DNA of 64,000 bases, from positions 1,674,001 through 1,738,000 of the forward strand of contig NC_070558.1 in the NCBI RefSeq assembly GCF_026914185.1, written 5' to 3'. Every line of letters starts with the position of its first letter. Positions within the stretch are counted from its first letter, which is position 1. The stretch comes from Puccinia triticina. Lineage: Eukaryota > Basidiomycota > Pucciniomycetes > Pucciniales > Pucciniaceae. Below, piece after piece: positions 1 to 10,170 of this stretch. Position numbers and translations under genes: made by a program. The notes below the pieces were generated by a model. That model was not told the DNA's origin. It saw only the letters and a program-made list of their open reading frames with translations, and ran no database searches.

Positions 1-425
1 TTTTTTGTTCTGTTTTGTTTTTCTTTTTCTTTTCTCTCTGTGTTGTGTTGTGTTGTGTGCGCGCGTGGCGCGCAAGGAGATGATGAAATACATGTGACAT
101 GTGTCTCCCTGAGTCCAAGTTCGCGGAACTTGGAGGAAGGGAGGCCATGGCATTCTGATCCGCCATCTCGAGTCCAGAGTCTAGAATCCAGAGTCCAAGT
201 CCCAAGAATCCAACGTCTTTCGACGAATCCCTCAAATCATCCCAGAATCCTCAACAAAACCGCCGCCGAGAATCCAACCCTCGGCGAACTCTCAAAACCA
301 CCTCCACAACGCTATCACCTCGAATCTTCCGTCTCATCTTTCCGGACCGATCCGTGAGGGCAGTCACCCGACACCATTCCCCTCCCAGCGCTGCCGCCGG
401 CCTAGCACCGGACGGAGCTCCATAA
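1..425 (+). repeat. Dispersed repeat, left copy
   Basis: This stretch is about 75-80% similar by eye to the reverse complement of 62889-63340. Shared blocks include the pyrimidine-rich tgttgtgttg start, the ggcgcgcaaggagatgatga block, the ttcgcggaacttgga block, the ccgccatctcgagtc block and the cccagcgctgccgccggcct block near the end. An open frame (40-357) runs through it and has a diverged counterpart in the other copy, so it may once have been coding, but no family is recognisable. It stops where the hAT element begins. Confidence 0.7.
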
Positions 426-850
426 CGTCGAGGTAAAGGTGTAACCCAAAACCCGTGCCCTGGGTGTTTTCACAGGTGTTGGTCCATGGGATGAGCATTT
501 GGAACCACCCAAACACCCAGGTGGTTATGCAAATACGTTGGGGGAGGAAAAGGCTTGTATTGCCTGTCTTTTGAGGTCTACTTAGAGCTTATACTGCGGT
601 ATTGTCTCCTATCTAGTGTATTTAGTATTTACAAGTTATAACTTTAAATTGCATTGAGTTCGGTGACTACTGGGTGCTGGGCTGTCAAGTGAGGCAGGTA
701 GAGATGGCCCCTGTGAACCCGGGTACCTGTTTGGATGCAGGTACCCGCCAGCCTTTTTGCCAAATGTTTGACACCCACACCGCCTGGGGCAGTTGGAGCG
801 GGTACTGGCAGGTACCTGCCCCTCAAAATCAACCAGAAGGAATATTCCAT

Positions 851-964
851 CCAGTCAAAGAGGTTGCAAAACCTCTTTGACTGGAAGGCCTTCAAAGAGG
901 TTACAAAACCTCTTTGACTGGAAAGGCCTTCCAGTCAAAGAGGCTCTGTAACCCCTCCGACTGG
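851..964. repeat. Cluster of three near-perfect hairpins
   Basis: 851-884 is a perfect 15-bp stem: ccagtcaaagaggtt, loop gcaa, then its complement. A second copy (10-bp perfect stem) is at 894-917. A third, mismatched copy is at 931-964 and a fourth, diverged one at 1843-1876. They lie inside the non-autonomous element. Confidence 0.9.
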
Positions 965-981
965 AAGGAATCCTTCCGGTG

Positions 982-1760
982 TGTTGATTTATATAGGCGA
1001 GCGTGGTAGAATGTCCACTTGGGGATAGCGTGGGCGGGAATGCACAGAGCGGCTCAGGCAGAGTGCATTCCGGTGACATAAGCACTGAGGATGATGTCAG
1101 GAAAGCACGCTAAGAAAGCTTACGGAAATTCACGCACGGACCGGAATGCACGGATTTTGGATTGGGTATTTGGATTGGAGCGGAAAAGACAGGGCTGGAC
1201 TGCGGCGGATTACACACGTGGACTGGTAGCAGCAGCGCATCAGCGGGTGAGCCACGACAGCCAAAGCGGGTTCTACCAGCGGGTGGAACCGGGGTGGAGG
1301 CGGTGACAAGAGACCGACTGGCGGGGGCTAGACAGAGGACGGTGAGAGATCAAGCGTCGGAGAGGAGCGGATTCTGGGAAAGTGACATGCGGAATAGTGG
1401 GCGGAGCTGGGGGACTAGTGCGGGAAAGTGTCAGACGTGCGGGATAAGGTGGGAATGGCAATGTGCGTGGAGGGAAGGACGGGAAAAGGGGGCTCAGGGA
1501 TTTCTCTTCTTACCTTATCCTATTATCCGATTATCATTATTACAGATTGATTCATTATAGTACTTACACAGACAAATACACTAGAGTTATTAGGAGATTA
1601 TGTATTTGTGACCTTATCTTTACTTTCAAGAGTACTTGCGGATTCTGTGCTTACAGAGTGCGGAGCTTTATTCACTTGCGGATTATTACGCTATAGATCA
1701 GGCTCAGAGAGGAGCGCTGAAGGCTAGCGGATAGTAGCAGTGCGGAGCCGAGTTACCGAC
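982..1760 (+). repeat. LTR-like dispersed repeat, copy A
   Basis: Shares an ordered set of motifs with copies at 37665-38440 and 54700-55260: a TATA-like gatttatatagg, then a tccacttgg block, a gcattccggtgacataagca block, a ctgaggatgatgtcag block, and a tail with gcggagc and gatcaggctca. A promoter-like TATA followed by a conserved transcribed-looking region suggests a solo LTR. No primer-binding site or coding region is attached, so the LTR call is inference. Confidence 0.5.
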
Positions 1761-2322
1761 AATCACACAGCCCGGACACTAATATTCTTGAAGGAGGCGG
1801 TCAGCGGACAGTTCCACCGACTAACCAGCTTTCATTCTCACACCGGTCGAAGGGGTTACAGAACCTCTTTGACGAGAAGGACGGCCTTCCCAGTCCTTCC
1901 GGTTGTCTTGGCAGCCGCCACCTGCCCAAACAAGAGCGGGTACCCACTCAATTTCTCCCAGAAATCCAGCATCCGCACCCAAACACGCACACGCTGGCGG
2001 GTACCCGCCCATGGTCGGCGGGTACCCGCCAGCAGATAGCAGGTACCCGCAACGGGTTCGTCGGGGCCATCTCTAGAGGCAGATGATGAAATGAATGAAT
2101 AAATTAAACAAACCCATTGAAGGACTGGTACCAGTCTTTCATACACAGAAGCTGTTCAATGGTTCTGGGGCCAAGTGACGAGCGCAACCAAGAACAGACC
2201 CGCCGGCCTTTGGAAAATACCCTCTCCGAAAAAGCACTCGTCGTGGGAATAGCTAGGTAACTGTTGTGACACTGGTGTATATCTCGACTCCGACACCTGT
2301 CACAGGTATTTGTACATAGTAC

Positions 2323-4457
2323 TTAGTCTATTTTCATCTCACTGATTGCAAGTATTGATTTCTCCATTCTGGCCAAGATGGGGAGAGATTGCTGTCGACT
2401 TCGCCAGTAATCAAGAACATTTGTTCCTTTTGGCTTGGGATCTTCTATGAGATACCGCTTGATCTTGGCATCAATTGTGTTGACCGGACCGGTAGGTTCA
2501 TAGAACTTGGAATCAAAGAAATTGATCTTGCTTCCCCTGTCTGGAGCTTTGCTAGGCTGGATAGTTTGATTTTTGACGGGAGGGTCTTTCTGGTACTTGG
2601 TATTGAACTCTTTGGCAGTATCCAAGAAAGTTGGAGGACTTCCTCAACTGAGATCTTGTAGTGTTTATTGATGAAGTTGGAATGTTTTTTCCTGAACATA
2701 AGCTTGAAAGTTGGGTCAAGGATCATCACACAGAAGTAGGCTTGTTTGGTGAGTGCGTTGCAAACATAAAAATCAATTTTCTTTATCACTTTGTTGGCAA
2801 GTTTGATGAGTTGAGACTGGTCATAAAGACCTTGTTTAAGAAGGTGGAGATGTTTCATCAGCACCATGTATACCGGTAACGCAGTGTTCAAAGTTGGATA
2901 CTTTGATCCGCAGAGCTTTTTGGTTGTATTGCTAAGAGGTGCAAGGAACTTCATGAACTTTTGGGCTTGATCCCATTCAGCAGATGTCAGAAGGTACAAG
3001 ATAACTTCCCTGTTAGTTTTGCAGAAGTGGTCGCATGAGTTCTGAAGAATGATTGCTTGTTCAAACATTTTGAAAGTTGAGTTCCACCTTGTAGCCACAT
3101 CAATCTCAAGACAGTCAAATTTTGCACCATTTTTGTGAAGCTCTGGTTGTATAAACTTAAAAACTTCTCAAAACCATTCACATTGTTGCAGAGAGAAGCG
3201 GACAAAGTTACACATCCCATGGATTCACTTGAGTATGGTTTTCATATTGATGCCAATTCCATTGGGTCGAGTGGTCAAATTGGTGATCCTCATGACTGAA
3301 TGAGCTGGTTGCTGTCCCTCAGGTTCTAAGTTCTCCAACTCTTTGGTGTCCTTGTCCTCAAGGCCAGTTCCTAGGACCTTTAATCCTGCCTGAGCTCCAA
3401 GATTAATCACGTGTGCAATACATCCAAGGAGCTGCTTCTTAGTGTTGAAGCCCGGAAATTGAAGCTTGAGATCTTCCATCTTCTTGTTTGTCGTTTCATT
3501 GTCAGCTGTGATGGTGTGTATCTTTTTGGTACACTCGTATTTCTTGGCAGCTTCATAGAATAATTCAGCAAACGTCTTTCCACTATGACTGCCTAGAAAC
3601 AAAAAAAATTATTAAACCATAACCAACCAGAAAAAATAACTTGAAAACACAACATGCCTTGCACATTGGGAATTGCAATGGTTATATCTACCATCTAGCT
3701 CTCATTGATGAAGAGTGCCGTTATCACCATGTAGGCAGTGTAATTTGGGGCTGTCCAAGCATCCTTGGTAAAAAAAAGATAACCCTGTTTTGCTATGTAT
3801 CACATCTTGATGTTCTCCTGTTATGCCATATGCATCCAAGAGAGATAGTTTGAAATCCCAGTGCGGCAGGTGTTGTCCATCAAGGGCATTGCCTCTTCAT
3901 TCACAAGCCGCATAAGATTGTGGAACGACTTCTTTTCAAAAATAGAAAAAGAAAGATCACAATCTGCAATAAAGTATACCAAGGAAGTTTGAAGGGTTTC
4001 GTTTTTCAGCTCAACCTATAAAAATACAATTAGCCACTCAAAATTCATGTGTTGACAAAATCTATTGGTAACTTACTTTTGGCACAAAATTTGAGTTCTT
4101 GCACCATTTCTCCAGATCTATCTGTGAGTTCCCAGCTTTTTTCACAAGCTTCAGGTTGGCGAGACAATGGATTTTCTTCAGATGCTTGTGGAAATTCTTG
4201 GTGCTGTCACTTTTATCCCTCTTCAACTTAGAACCGCATATCTTGCTGTTCTTGGGGATAACCTGACAGATAGCAATGTTGCCCTCAACTTTCAGATGAT
4301 TCCAAACCCAGCTACGGCGTACATTATTTGTTTTTGATATGTCACTGTTGCTTCCTGTGTTTCTGTTGTCCTCAACTTCAATGACGGACCTTGGTGTTGG
4401 ATCCGGCGCGATTGAACTATTCCCGCGGCTTCTGTTGGTGTTTCTCTTTCTCTTCAT
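2323..4457 (-). pseudogene. hAT transposase remnant
   Basis: Translated minus-strand pieces line up in order with the hAT family. A BED-like zinc finger is at about 4320-4140 (tryptophan, two cysteines, then HLKKIH). A block with the diagnostic FTKDAWTAPN motif lies near 3760-3700. The CIAHVINL motif of the RNase-H fold lies near 3430-3400 and RWNSTF near 3090. The hATC dimerisation end, with YWRSRQQ and PILARME, is near 2400. The frame is broken: in-frame stops occur around 3780-3830 and a frameshift separates the two last blocks near 2450-2625. The protein is not functional; mobilisation in trans cannot be excluded. Confidence 0.85.
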
Positions 4458-4639
4458 GTTGGTTATTTGGAGGTTTCAAAAGATGATGCCACCAGAATTG
4501 GGTTGGCGGTTGCAACTGACAAAAAAAACCTAAGCACCCGGGTGGTTTGGTGTCCACCCGGGTGAATTTGGATCTGGGTGTTGGGATAAGTATGACCACC
4601 CGTCCCAAACCCCCGGTTACACCTTTACGTTGGGGCAGA

Positions 4640-5075
4640 AGTGCCAGGTAGAGAATGGGGTTGGAGGATAGTCAGAGGGTGTGGGAGAAAAGGTGTCAGT
4701 GAGGTACTAGGCTGGGAGGCAATGCATGCGGAGTTATGAAGAGTGCATGAAATAAGGATGCAGGCAACATTGGCTGGGATTGGAGTTATGGAGGCGGAGG
4801 GAGTGGAGGAAAAGGATTTTTGAGGAGGCTTTTCTCTCACTCACATATTCTATGTACTATAAAGCTTACAGATCATTGAGTTACTACTATTCTTGCTCTT
4901 ACTTTTGTGTATTACTAAATTGTGGAGAGTTTTTACCACCCAAATTGTACTTACTTGTGGAGTTTTACTGTGCAGATGCGGAGCTGTTGGACCTTACGTA
5001 GACCAGGCGGATCATATCAGACTCATTGCGGGGCGCTGAAGAGATACATACATTGCAGAAGAATAGTGCCAGTAA
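4640..5075 (+). repeat. LTR-like dispersed repeat, copy D (partial)
   Basis: Only the right half resembles the other copies: the gtgcagatgcggagctg block, the gatcatatcagactcattgc block and gcgctgaagaga tail motifs match 1640-1740 and 38320-38410. It abuts the right end of the hAT transposon. Confidence 0.4.
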
Positions 5076-5079
5076 CCAT

Positions 5080-6260
5080 TCAAACCTAGAAGTTATATAG
5101 AAAAGAGGCAGGGAGCCTTATCTTATCAGGCAACACACTTTTATTTTGAAACCGTGCCCACCAGAGCCAATGGAGGGTGTGTTTGGACTGCTTGAGGCTA
5201 GCCTTTTGGGTCCTGTTGAGTCTGGTATCCTTAGCAATCTGCTCAAGCAGAAGCAGCGGCGGCTGAGGAGGGTGCTGGTTGGTGTGGAGGAGTCGCTTTT
5301 TGTGCTCGCACTCCAGCGCCCGCCCTATCTGGGGGAGTCTGATGGGCTGGTACCGCTTAGGGTACCCGGGTACCCCCCCCCCACTTTTCACAAAAAAACA
5401 GGCACCCAGCACCGCTTGGCGGGTGCGCAGCGGGTGCCCGCGGTGCCAGGTACCTACTAGAGTAGCAAAAGGTCCAAATGGTCATTCTCTATGTAGGTAC
5501 TTTGTGGCAATCAAGTCTGACTACTGCAAGACTAGAATTGAAATAAGAAAAAAACAGCTGATATGGAGAAAACTGACAGTATCCAAAAAAAAAAATATAA
5601 TTCATGTGAAGGTTTTCAAATTCTATTGGATGAGGATTACTTGGTTACACAAAGACAAATATCCTCTTCATTGGATTGAAGACCTGATTAATATTGTTAA
5701 GGCTTTTTGCAGAATCAAATGGAATCACAGGATCTATCTAAAGTATGCTTGAAAAAACAAAGATAATTTTTAGAGGCATAATAAGATTGCAAGCCATGAG
5801 TTTTTAAGTTTAAAAAACTTTGGAGGTAAATTTAAGGGCTTATATGAACAAAATTTCAAAATTTTGGTAGGATGCGCAGGAGCAGGTGAGTCTGATCAAC
5901 CTCAACCAGTGCAACTTATTGGTCTTTTAGAAAGAAATTCATTAACACTTAATTAAAATGTGTCCTAAATTTTGCAAATTTCCACCCCTATTAGTAGAAT
6001 TTATTTTATTTTGATTTTTTAACAATCATGTTGATCTGGCTAAAGGTGAACATGGTGTGAATAACATCAATAGCTTATGATGACTGGAAGATACCATATT
6101 TTTTTCATGCACAAGGAGAAGGGAACTCAATGTTCTACACATGTGAATTCAAAAAGAAGAGGCCAGTGGATCTGGATGTTTACAAATCTTTAGAGCAGGA
6201 GCTTGGGAAAGTTGGACAAAGTGCTTCACTACTCAATGCTGCCAGGAAACTTTGAACTGC
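5080..6260. other. Repeat-derived sequence without a gene
   Basis: 5320-5460 is rich in ggtacccg and gcgggtgcc palindromes like the hAT-like elements, but no paired terminal repeats were found. 5815-5870 resembles the inner part of the foldback elements at 53019 and 62330 (a gggcttatatgaacaaaatt block). The remaining frames are short and not recognisable. Confidence 0.4.
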
Positions 6261-6397
6261 TCAAACCCTAAAATCCAGAAAGATGTTTGTTCAGATATTG
6301 AGCAGAATTAAACCTCATAAATTGTTTTTGAGAGTTTGGGGCTATGGAGTCAATCTTCCTACTAGATAAATAGATATATACAATGAGCCAAAGAAGT

Positions 6398-6498
6398 GGC
6401 CACAAGATAAGAACTGGCCATAAGATAAGAACTGGCCACAAGATAAGAAATGGCCACAAGATAAGAAGTAGCCACAAGATGAGAAATGGCCACAAGAT
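6398..6498. repeat. 18-bp minisatellite
   Basis: Five and a half tandem units of ggccacaagataagaact with one or two changes each. The unit is a multiple of three, so one minus-strand frame reads through as a repeated hydrophobic hexapeptide, which looks accidental. Confidence 0.95.
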
Positions 6499-6634
6499 TT
6501 TCCTTTGACTAGGTGGTGTCGTTCAAAGGATGCGCTTGATGACTTGGAAACAGAAAGTCAGCCCTTTCCTTGCTTGGCGGGTTTTGTCTCCGGCTTGTTG
6601 TCCTACAATTCAAGAATCAACCCCACAGCAAAGT

Positions 6635-7312
6635 TCAGATAGGTTTCCAGCGGCCAGGCATGATTGTATGTAGTGGTGAGATGAGAAAAGGTTTGAGAAG
6701 GAAAAGGGAATGATTACATCCTACAAGAGGTGCGAGGATGTTTAGATATCTCGGATCAAGCTGCTTACACTTGCGGCAACAGGCCCAACGGAGCTTGATC
6801 ATGAACAGTTTCCAGGCTGCCCCTCTCTTTCCGCACCACGCCATGAACCGCCAAAAGAGCTTTCGGATCTCGTACCCGGCACGACGGAGTTGATGTCTGA
6901 AGGCCCACCACATAAGCTTATGTCTGGGGGTCCGAAACTTGGCGCACTTATCGGCCGAGCGCTTTGCCAATCGATTCTGATGGGCCGTCCGGGATCGATA
7001 GCCGGCTGTTCTAAGTTGTTCCCTTAGGCATTCTCTGGCAAGTGCTTCCTCTTCGTGCAGCTCGGCAGCGGCCAGCCTGGCTTCTGTTGAATACTTCTTG
7101 GCCAAGGAGGTCTCCTCCAAGGTATCTGTCAGTTTCAGGGTATCTTGCACTTTATCTATCGATCCCGTCGCCCGACTGGATTCCTGCTGGCCAATTTCAA
7201 TAGTTCTAACCGGCTCAAAGCTACGGATTCCATGTTGAATTTCCACTTGGGTCGTGTCGACTCCCTGATGAAGAGGTATCATCAGGAGGACGAAGTGAAC
7301 CAAAAAACGCAT
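6635..7312 (-). CDS. Small secreted protein, effector candidate
   Basis: A 225-residue frame starts with MRFLVHFVLLMIPLHQG, a good signal peptide with probable cleavage near residue 18-20. An upstream in-frame methionine at 7348 would bury this signal, so I chose the later start. The mature part is charged, with an alanine/glutamate-rich helical middle and a basic C-terminal half containing several cysteines, including a CCRKC cluster, and many tryptophans. No domain is recognised. The last 30 or so residues may instead be intron read-through. Short, secreted, lineage-specific proteins are typical of rust effector repertoires, but function here is inference only. Confidence 0.5.
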   Translation of the reverse strand: MRFLVHFVLLMIPLHQGVDTTQVEIQHGIRSFEPVRTIEIGQQESSRATGSIDKVQDTLKLTDTLEETSLAKKYSTEARLAAAELHEEEALARECLREQLRTAGYRSRTAHQNRLAKRSADKCAKFRTPRHKLMWWAFRHQLRRAGYEIRKLFWRFMAWCGKRGAAWKLFMIKLRWACCRKCKQLDPRYLNILAPLVGCNHSLFLLKPFLISPLHTIMPGRWKPI

Positions 7313-7381
7313 GTCTTCTAACAAATTTTTGGGGCTGAAAGTAGTCAAAGAATAATGAACGCCACTCGAGATGGTTCAGAT

Positions 7382-7732
7382 TTATCCAGTGGCAAATATA
7401 ATTGTTGGCAGATGGATTGGGCTCGGGGGAAGTTTCCCTAACTTAACGGCCACTTGTCCCGAGGGAATCTCCTCATCATGGCCCCAGTCTGCACAGCCCA
7501 CATTCATGTATTTGTGATATGGGCAATGATCAGTGGCTTCGCATGTCATTCCGCGAGGTTTCATCGAAAGTAAAACAAGGCCATCCTGCTCGCGTGAGTC
7601 CCTCAGTACCTTGATGCGATGAGGAAGCGCAGCAAATGGACGCGTTTTGTCCCATGCCAACAAAAAAGTATGGTGCCCGTATTGCGGAGAAAGGAAGGCA
7701 GCCGGTCCGAGACGAGACGAGACGATTGTCAA
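7382..7732 (-). CDS. Hypothetical short frame, possible exon
   Basis: A 116-codon minus-strand frame lies 70 bases upstream of the secreted-protein start. Its middle carries three spaced cysteines with histidines (TCEATDHCPYHKY, then VGC), which looks protein-like, but the N-terminal part does not look like a signal peptide and no family is recognised. It could be an upstream exon of the neighbour or a chance frame. Confidence 0.2.
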   Translation of the reverse strand: MTIVSSRLGPAAFLSPQYGHHTFLLAWDKTRPFAALPHRIKVLRDSREQDGLVLLSMKPRGMTCEATDHCPYHKYMNVGCADWGHDEEIPSGQVAVKLGKLPPSPIHLPTIIFATG

Positions 7733-8096
7733 AGGTGATTAAAGCCCAGAAGACAGGAATTGATGCTCCTGCCTGGATGGTGAGGCATCAAAAACAACTC
7801 TCTTCCTACTACGATTCATTAATCTAGTTACGTTTTCCTCAGTGCAAGAAGTTTATATCTATATAGCAGAAATCAAGAATACAACACAAATAGATCGAGG
7901 TAATAATATTTCGCATGTAGTCAGGGCGACATGAATTTCACACTTGTGTAGAACGTTGCACTATTCTGGTTTTGCCCTGATTGTTATTTTTTTTTTTTAG
8001 AATGAGGCGGTAGATGCAATGAAGTCGTTGCATAAAGATATGGTATAGGAAAGTTAGATAAATGGCTCGGATATCCATAGTTAAACCAACCATATT

Positions 8097-9748
8097 TCAG
8101 TTCTTTTTGCGTTCGCTCAAACTGGGCACTAAGATCTCGAAAAGAGCCTCTTCGCGTTCCCTGAAAGATGGTATTTGGCTTATCCCCAGGGCCAATGCGT
8201 TGATTCGGTTTGCCGCGACTCTGACGGTGCCCATGGGGCTAGCGGCTCGGTCATTCCCAATCTCGTCGGCGTCAAGTCCGGCCTCCCAGTTGGTACCATG
8301 CTCCAAGTCAGTTTTAAGTCTATCAATCTTGGTTCGAACAGTTTGGCCTCCATGACTTGCATTGTCGACCGCGGCTTCGTGGTCTTCTTGGGCTAAGGCT
8401 TGAGTAGAGGAAGCGATTAAGAATAATTGAGCAGCCAGTGGTTGAAGATGGGGCGGACAGTCTTCGACTTTTAAGATCGATGGATAACCACTCCCCAGGT
8501 TGACTACCTGTACATGGCGATCCGTAGGGCTAACGAGCGTTAAGGAAACTTCTAGAATGGCTAGACATAGTGCACCAAAATATGCCCGAGAAAGCTGGCC
8601 ATCGGTCGAACTTTTAGATTGCAAGATTTCGAAGACTGTCGGTGTGGTGTAAAGAATGTCGGTAAGAGATGCGTAAAGCGTTTCACGAATAATACGTAGT
8701 GCTGGGTGGTTTTCCAGGGCGGGGTCAAGGGCAGACAGTGGGGATGCATATGGTTTGGCACCAGTTGGGTCAAGTGAGGAAGGCACTTGTGGGTCAGAGA
8801 CATTTTCGTCGTATGCTGGAGGCGGTCGAAAGGTAGAGGGAGGCAGCGCAGGAGCTGGGGCTCTGAAATCATAGCCAAACTGAAGGGCATAGTCCAGATC
8901 TACAGTCAGGAGCAGAGAAGCGTTCAGAAGGCTCAGCAAGCGCTCAAAACACTCAGGAAGCCAAGCTTGCAAAATGGCAGTTTCGACAAACCTTGTGAGA
9001 ATCGCTCTTGAAATGTACGCCGCTGCGAAATCTCAATTGCAATAGCCCTCAGATTTTGAGCCATGATCGGAAGATCAATCCGAATCGGTTGGCATTGAGG
9101 CTCTTGATCGCAAATCATTCTGGCCAGGTCGTGTCTCAGTTCGAGAGAGAGAGCCTTGATCTTGGGCACTGGATCGTACGCATTCCGATGAACAAGATGT
9201 TTTTGGTGGAACCACTGAAGGAATCAGATGGCCATGGTAAGGTGAGTCCCCGAGAGAGTCAAAAACTGACCGCATTCAGACCAGAGCATAAACCAGTTCC
9301 GAAAAGAGGCAGGGCAGTTGGTTGCGTCCAGTGATATCATGGAGGTGACAATGCTCGGAGGATCTCCCTCGCTGCGAAGGGCGGCGAGGAAGAGACAGAT
9401 TGCAGGCCCCGCGATCTGAATATCCGCATCAGCAGAGCTGAGAACATCCGTGTCAAGAAGCTGTTCGGCATGAGCTTGTGCTAAAGCACCCTATTTGGCG
9501 TATCAGTCGGCTTGGTTGATCAGTGGACTTGCTTATTCTTCGTCAGGGGGTCCAGACCTCGAGTATTCTTTGTCTCACCTGAAGAAAAGAATGGAAGGCT
9601 ACAATGACCTGGTAACCAAAACTGGTGTTAGTTCTACCCATTTGCTTGAATTCTTTATCGACTAATTACATAAATAGATAAGGGGAAAGCTGATGAGACT
9701 GACCTGCTCCTCAGAAATGTTGGTGTGCATCAGATCTCTGGACGCCAT
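8097..9748 (-). CDS. Uncharacterised helical protein, four exons
   Basis: Splicing 9748-9704, 9608-9579, 9490-9271 and 9031-8097 gives one frame of 409 residues, all introns GT-AG. The product starts MASRDLMHTN, is leucine/alanine rich and looks all-helical (repeat-like), with a proline-rich stretch near the middle of the last exon (APAPALPPSTFRPPPAY). No signal peptide and no named domain are visible. The third intron (9032-9270) is unusually long for this window and contains a 60-codon protein-like open stretch, so an extra exon or alternative splicing is possible. Function unknown. Confidence 0.6.
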
Positions 9749-10087
9749 TCAACCAAGAGGGGGCGTTTCGAAGCCACGAATAGGAGACTGAAATCTGGTT
9801 CGAAGTTGAAATCCTTCCATGTCTTGATGGAACGAGGGCCAGGTATAATCGACTTTTTTTTCCCTCCCATCTTGGCTGAAACCCTGGTGGCACACTCCCG
9901 TCTCCCGAGGGTCCGCTTCAGTCGGGCCAAATTTGGCGTCCCCGGTCAACCGCCCGTAAGCAAATTCTTCATGAATCCGTGGAAACCCAAGGGAAATCAT
10001 AGAAAGCAGCAAACCAAACTATTTGTTAGATCCCCTAGTGGCAAAAAAACACTGACACCTAGAGCGCTGCAACTGATGCAAACCAAT

Positions 10088-10170
10088 TCCGAATACGGGA
10101 ATCGAACCCGTCTCTACCGCGCACCCACAGCGATGAGAGGCGGTCATACTAGCCGATATACTAATTCGGA
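10088..10170 (-). tRNA. tRNA-Glu (CUC) with a 12-nt intron
   Basis: On the minus strand the acceptor stem is TCCGAAT/ATTCGGA (7 bp). The D-arm follows, and the T-arm is ACGGG-TTCGATT-CCCGT. The anticodon stem ACCGC pairs with GCGGT, giving loop CTCTCA plus C once about 12 nt (TCGCTGTGGGTG) are removed after position 37, the standard eukaryotic tRNA intron position. The anticodon is CUC (glutamate). The internal B box GGTTCGATTCC is intact, so RNA polymerase III expression is expected. It lies about 340 bases upstream of the gene ending at 9748. Confidence 0.9.

Larger units (their letters stand above)
699..2075. mobile_element. Non-autonomous hAT-like element (TAGAGATGGCC family)
   Basis: The ends are inverted repeats: tagagatggcccctgtgaac on the left, and tagagatggccccgacgaac as the reverse complement of the right end. 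They are flanked by gaggcagg (691-698) and gaggcaga (2076-2083), a 7 of 8 match. Subterminal regions carry many gcgggtaccc palindromes. No transposase frame is present. The same terminal signature bounds the 214-bp element at 53423-53636. The element is inserted inside the hAT transposon 434-4627. Confidence 0.8.
434..4627 (-). mobile_element. Decayed hAT DNA transposon with a nested insertion
   Basis: The left end starts taaaggtgtaaccc and the right end reads the same in reverse complement, giving terminal inverted repeats of at least 12 bases. The flanking 8-mers are cgtcgagg (426-433) and cgttgggg (4628-4635), matching at 6 of 8, as expected for an aged 8-bp hAT target duplication. Both subterminal regions are rich in accaccc/gggtg motifs. 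The transposase lies on the minus strand (2323-4457). Removing the inner element (699-2075) leaves about 2.8 kb, a normal hAT length. Confidence 0.75.

Noticed and set aside
434..535. A separate 102-bp MITE flanked by cgtcgagg and cgttgggg
   Set aside because: The right inner tip matches the left only at about 8 of 13 bases, whereas the right end at 4627 matches far better and the span then holds the hAT transposase.
6268..6495. Repetitive hydrophobic 75-residue protein
   Set aside because: It is a read-through of the 18-bp minisatellite.
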